DNA from: Clostridiales bacterium
Lineage (GTDB): Bacteria > Bacillota > Clostridia > Christensenellales > Aristaeellaceae
Assembly (NCBI GenBank): GCA_015056245.1
Contig: SVGQ01000010.1
Span: forward strand, 1 to 43,486
Length of the DNA stretch: 43,486 bases
Direction: 5' to 3'
This document shows, in pieces, positions 40,312-43,486 of this stretch (position 1 is the first letter of the stretch; every line of letters starts with the position of its first letter). The position numbers and the translations under genes were made by a program. Below the pieces are notes generated by a model, which did not search any database, was not told the origin of the DNA, and worked only from the letters and a program-made list of their open reading frames with translations.

Positions 40312-43300
40312 ATGAATGTAAGCAAAAAGAATATGAAAAAGCGTTTGATTGCTTTACTGCTGACCGTTTTGATGGCGGTTGGCTGTTTGCCGTATGTGTA
40401 TGCGATGGCGGAGGTGGATCCGTTAAGGCCCGACGATCTGCTCTATCTGGATGGTCAGCCTGTCAATTCCAATGCGGATATCACGCTGCATAAGCAGGCA
40501 AAGCGCGTTGGAGCGGATGAGTGGGAAGTGACCGTTTCAGCCTTGCTTACCAACAAGGAGATCCACAAGCAGAATGCTGAAGTGGTCGTATTGCTGGACC
40601 TTTCCGGCTCCATGAATTGGTGCACTGATCCTGCTCATCTGGCCAGCAGTGATGGAGATGGCAACCATGTGCACAGCAGTGCCTGTATAGCGAAGTCCGG
40701 CTGTCAGAAGGAGCCTCATGAGCATACTGTTGCCGATTGTTATGAGCCGTGTACGAAGACAGGTAACCATGGTAATGGGCATGGTTGTACCAGAATTAAT
40801 GGTGACAGATATCTTCTGACTTGTACAAAACCTGCACACACACACACGCGGTCTTGCTGCGGGCATATGACGCAGAGTCAGTATAGAAGCACCAACCAAT
40901 GCTTCTATTACGATGAAAACGGAAATAAAGTATACCTCGAAAAAAGACTCACATATGCTCATGAAGCAATTGAACGCTTGGCATCCAATCTGCCTGAAGG
41001 TACGGATATCAAGTATACGTGGTTCAAGTCCAGTTCGGCTGGTACCAGCGCTTCTTTGGCAGCTTTGAAAAGTGTTTCAACAGGCACCTATACGCCATTG
41101 ACAGCCGGTACGAAGAATGCTATCAATCAGTTTGATTCCAATAGTTCATCGAAGAAATTTCTGGTTGTCGTAACGGATGGTTTTTCAACCGATGAATATC
41201 CCACAAATCAACCCTATTTTACAAACTTCAAAAATAATGGCGGCACTGTATTCACCATCGGTTTCACTGTCTATGCAGAGGAACTGGTGGAGATGGCATC
41301 CGATGAAGATAAGTTCATGTTTGCTGAAGACAATCTGGATCTGACGACTGCCATCGACAGTATCACCAATACGATCTCTGCCATGATCGATGATCCCATG
41401 GGTGAGAATGTGGACTTTATCCATGGTTCGCTGACGCCCGGAGACAATATGACCAATGTTGGCGGCAGCAGCGATGATGAAGGCTTTACTGCGGATAAAG
41501 ACGGTATTGTCTGGAATCCAGAAACTGATCCTATCAGCGCTGGCGAATACTCCTATTCTTATCGCGTAAAGCTGTCGGAAGATGCTCAGCAGAGCGCAGG
41601 TGTTTATAGCGGCGAAGAGCTCAACAAAACCACCACGCTGAATTACAGCGTTACCAGCAGCGATGGTAAAACGACTGCATATACCGTCAAGTTCCCCATT
41701 CCGGAAGCAACTTATCAAGTTGCCACTTTGCAGGTCAAGTGGGTGGATGCAAACGGCAATGAGCTGCCAGGTTATGCCGCGACAGCCGTGGAGCCTGTCA
41801 TTACAGACTATCAGTCTGACGACTATACGCCTGCATTCAAAACAAATTATAAAAATGCGCCTGCCAGTGTAGCCAAGAACAGCAACAGCAATTATTTCTA
41901 TCAGAATACGGTGATCACGAAGGGTGGTCAGAAGGTTTACGAAGGCAATATTCTGGAAGACGATTTTGACCTGACTGATTTGGATCCCAAAGAATATGTG
42001 GTAACACATCAGTATAAAGAGATTCAGAAATATGCGGTCATCTATGAATATGAAGCCGGAACGCCTGAAAATACGCCTGATGTTTTGCCCACGCTTCCGG
42101 TAGAAGGCCCCAAAACCGTCGGCGAAACGGTGAATGTAAAAGATATCGAAGCAGTGGCGGGCTATCGGTTTTCCGGCTGGCGGCCCAAGAATGATGAAGT
42201 AACCATCGCAGATGGCGAGTTCACCATGCCTGCTCAAAACGTGGTGTTGGTGGGCAGTTGGGAAAAGTTACCTGCTTATCGTGTCTCTTACGAGTACATC
42301 GACCCTGTGCCCGCTGACGCGCCCGGTGTGCCTACGGATGACAAGGAATACTACGAAGGCGATACCGTAATTGTAGCTGAGAACCCGACCCTGGAGAATT
42401 ACACCTTCTCCGGCTGGACTGTGGTGGACAATGACGCAACCATCGGTGCAGACGGCAATCTGACCATGCCCGCAAAGAACATCGTGCTGCAAGGTCAGTG
42501 GACGGAGAACGAAAAGTACACCGTCACGTACAAGTACATCGACCCTGTGCCTAATGGTGCGCCTGTTGCCCCAACTGACACCAACCAGTACTATGAAGGC
42601 GATACCGTAACCGTAGCCGGTAACCCGTCCCTGAAGAACTACACCTTCTCCGGCTGGACTGTGGCGAACGACGCTGCCACCATCGGTACGGACGGCAAGC
42701 TGACCATGCCCGCGCAGAACATTGTGCTGCAAGGTCAGTGGACGGAGAACGAAAAGTACACCGTCACGTACAAGTACATCGACCCTGTGCCCACTGGTGC
42801 ACCTTCAGTTCCCACTGATACCAACCAGTACTATGAAGGCGATACCGTAACCGTAGCCGGTAACCCGTCCTTGAAGAACTATACCTTCTCGGGCTGGACT
42901 GTGGCAGACAGTGCCGCCACCATCGGCACGGATGGCAGGCTGACCATGCCCGCAAAGAACATCGTGCTGCAAGGTCAGTGGACGGAGAACGAAAAGTACA
43001 CCGTCAAGTACGAGTATATTGGCACTGTGCCCACTGGTGCACCTTCAGTTCCCACTGATACCAACCAGTACTACGAAGGCGATACCGTAACCGTAGCCGG
43101 TAACCCGTCCCTGAAGAACTACACCTTCTCCGGCTGGACTGTGGCAGACAATGCCGCAACCATCGGTGCAGACGGCAAGCTGACCATGCCCGCACAGAAC
43201 ATTGTGCTGCAAGGTCAGTGGACGGAGAACGAAAAGTACACCGTCACGTACGAATATATCGGCACTGTGCCCGATGGCGCGCCCGGTGAGCCTACGGATG

Positions 43301-43486
43301 ATAAGCAATACTACGAAGACGACAGTGTAACGGTAGCCGGTAACCCGTCCTTGAAGAACTACACCTTCTCCGGCTGGACTGTGGCAGACAATGCCGCAAC
43401 CATCGGTGCAGACGGCAAGCTGACCATGCCCGCACAGAACATCGTGCTGCAAGGTGAGTGGACGGAGAACGAAAAGTACACCGTCA
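40312..43486 (+). CDS. von Willebrand A / InlB-repeat surface protein (3' end outside window)
   Basis: An open frame of at least 1058 residues that leaves the window without a stop. The ATG at 40312 has GGAGG 11 nt upstream. A signal peptide (KKRLIALLLTVLMAVGCLPYVYA) leads to a vWA domain with MIDAS Asp96-x-Ser98-x-Ser100 (LLDLSGS) and VVVTDG at 285-290. Between these motifs is an insert of about 80 residues very rich in Cys and His (C..PAH, HEHTVADCYEPC, HTHTRSCCGH). After a beta region come InlB B-type repeats of 80 residues (YEGDTVTVAGNPSLKNYTFSG, TMPAQNIVLQGQW), one divergent and five close copies. This is the build of a large adhesin or pilin-like wall protein; a sortase motif would lie beyond the end. 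Expression has its own promoter. Confidence 0.88.
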   Translation, partial: MNVSKKNMKKRLIALLLTVLMAVGCLPYVYAMAEVDPLRPDDLLYLDGQPVNSNADITLHKQAKRVGADEWEVTVSALLTNKEIHKQNAEVVVLLDLSGSMNWCTDPAHLASSDGDGNHVHSSACIAKSGCQKEPHEHTVADCYEPCTKTGNHGNGHGCTRINGDRYLLTCTKPAHTHTRSCCGHMTQSQYRSTNQCFYYDENGNKVYLEKRLTYAHEAIERLASNLPEGTDIKYTWFKSSSAGTSASLAALKSVSTGTYTPLTAGTKNAINQFDSNSSSKKFLVVVTDGFSTDEYPTNQPYFTNFKNNGGTVFTIGFTVYAEELVEMASDEDKFMFAEDNLDLTTAIDSITNTISAMIDDPMGENVDFIHGSLTPGDNMTNVGGSSDDEGFTADKDGIVWNPETDPISAGEYSYSYRVKLSEDAQQSAGVYSGEELNKTTTLNYSVTSSDGKTTAYTVKFPIPEATYQVATLQVKWVDANGNELPGYAATAVEPVITDYQSDDYTPAFKTNYKNAPASVAKNSNSNYFYQNTVITKGGQKVYEGNILEDDFDLTDLDPKEYVVTHQYKEIQKYAVIYEYEAGTPENTPDVLPTLPVEGPKTVGETVNVKDIEAVAGYRFSGWRPKNDEVTIADGEFTMPAQNVVLVGSWEKLPAYRVSYEYIDPVPADAPGVPTDDKEYYEGDTVIVAENPTLENYTFSGWTVVDNDATIGADGNLTMPAKNIVLQGQWTENEKYTVTYKYIDPVPNGAPVAPTDTNQYYEGDTVTVAGNPSLKNYTFSGWTVANDAATIGTDGKLTMPAQNIVLQGQWTENEKYTVTYKYIDPVPTGAPSVPTDTNQYYEGDTVTVAGNPSLKNYTFSGWTVADSAATIGTDGRLTMPAKNIVLQGQWTENEKYTVKYEYIGTVPTGAPSVPTDTNQYYEGDTVTVAGNPSLKNYTFSGWTVADNAATIGADGKLTMPAQNIVLQGQWTENEKYTVTYEYIGTVPDGAPGEPTDDKQYYEDDSVTVAGNPSLKNYTFSGWTVADNAATIGADGKLTMPAQNIVLQGEWTENEKYTV
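42281..43486 (+). repeat. Five 240-bp tandem repeats within the surface-protein gene
   Basis: Units begin near 42281, 42521, 42761, 43001 and 43241, with a sixth starting at 43481. The period is exactly 240 bp (80 codons). Units 2-5 are highly alike at the DNA level, the first less so, and a more diverged unit precedes them near 42020. Such arrays change copy number by recombination, and the window edge may reflect assembly difficulty. Confidence 0.93.

Noticed and set aside
40537-43452. Minus-strand open frames within the vWA/InlB gene
   Set aside because: They repeat with the 240-bp period of the sense gene and have no start signals; they are shadows of the repeats.

Overview
The window looks like chromosome from a spore-forming, Gram-positive Clostridia-type Firmicute of moderately high GC, probably gut-associated and uncultured. 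The signs are clean AGGAGG ribosome sites, sigma-A promoters, WhiA beside a Crh/HPr-like protein, a clostridial alpha/beta SASP, AddA, Hsp33, DUF624, BspA-type leucine-rich repeats and InlB-type repeat surface proteins. I cannot name the species.

Layout. 1-375: an interspersed repeat plus an array of short perfect palindromes. 376-2812 (+): an NAD synthase whose amidase domain seems to lack its nucleophile, then a DUF1810 protein. 2897-5688 (-): a small secreted protein, an HD hydrolase and a beta-lactamase-fold serine hydrolase. 5857-7215 (+): GH27 alpha-galactosidase with a small four-cysteine protein. 7421-12222 (-): a BspA-like surface gene lying between two broken genes, a 5'-truncated SipW/TasA-type protein and a 3'-truncated GNAT acetyltransferase. 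12402-13079 (-): AIM24 family. 13284-16258 (+): whiA, crh-like, a DnaA-box/DnaA-trio region that looks like an origin unwinding module, and a solitary dnaN. 16347-26422 (-): two tandem secreted paralogues, then a compact run of a zinc-ribbon membrane protein, HD hydrolase, helical-repeat protein, TPR protein, Hsp33, methyltransferase, SASP and DUF624 membrane protein. 26819-32710 (-): a peptidoglycan-binding lipoprotein and addA. 32711-33093: three perfect parS sites. 33094-43486 (+): glycogen phosphorylase, MBL-fold hydrolase, a sugar-binding-like/GGDEF/EAL signalling protein, and a von Willebrand/InlB-repeat surface protein that runs off the end.

The strongest theme is replication and segregation. 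A DnaA-box cluster ends in two tandem boxes, a C-tract and CTA trinucleotides just before dnaN. A second DnaA-box cluster is embedded in addA. Three parS sites sit exactly where transcription switches from leftward (16.3-32.7 kb) to rightward (33-43 kb). Together they suggest an origin-proximal region in which dnaN has been separated from dnaA, recF and gyrB. The dnaN-proximal box cluster and the strand switch are 17.7 kb apart, so the true initiation point is unresolved. A second theme is dispersed short palindromes and a 126-bp repeat that occupy intergenic space and act partly as terminators.
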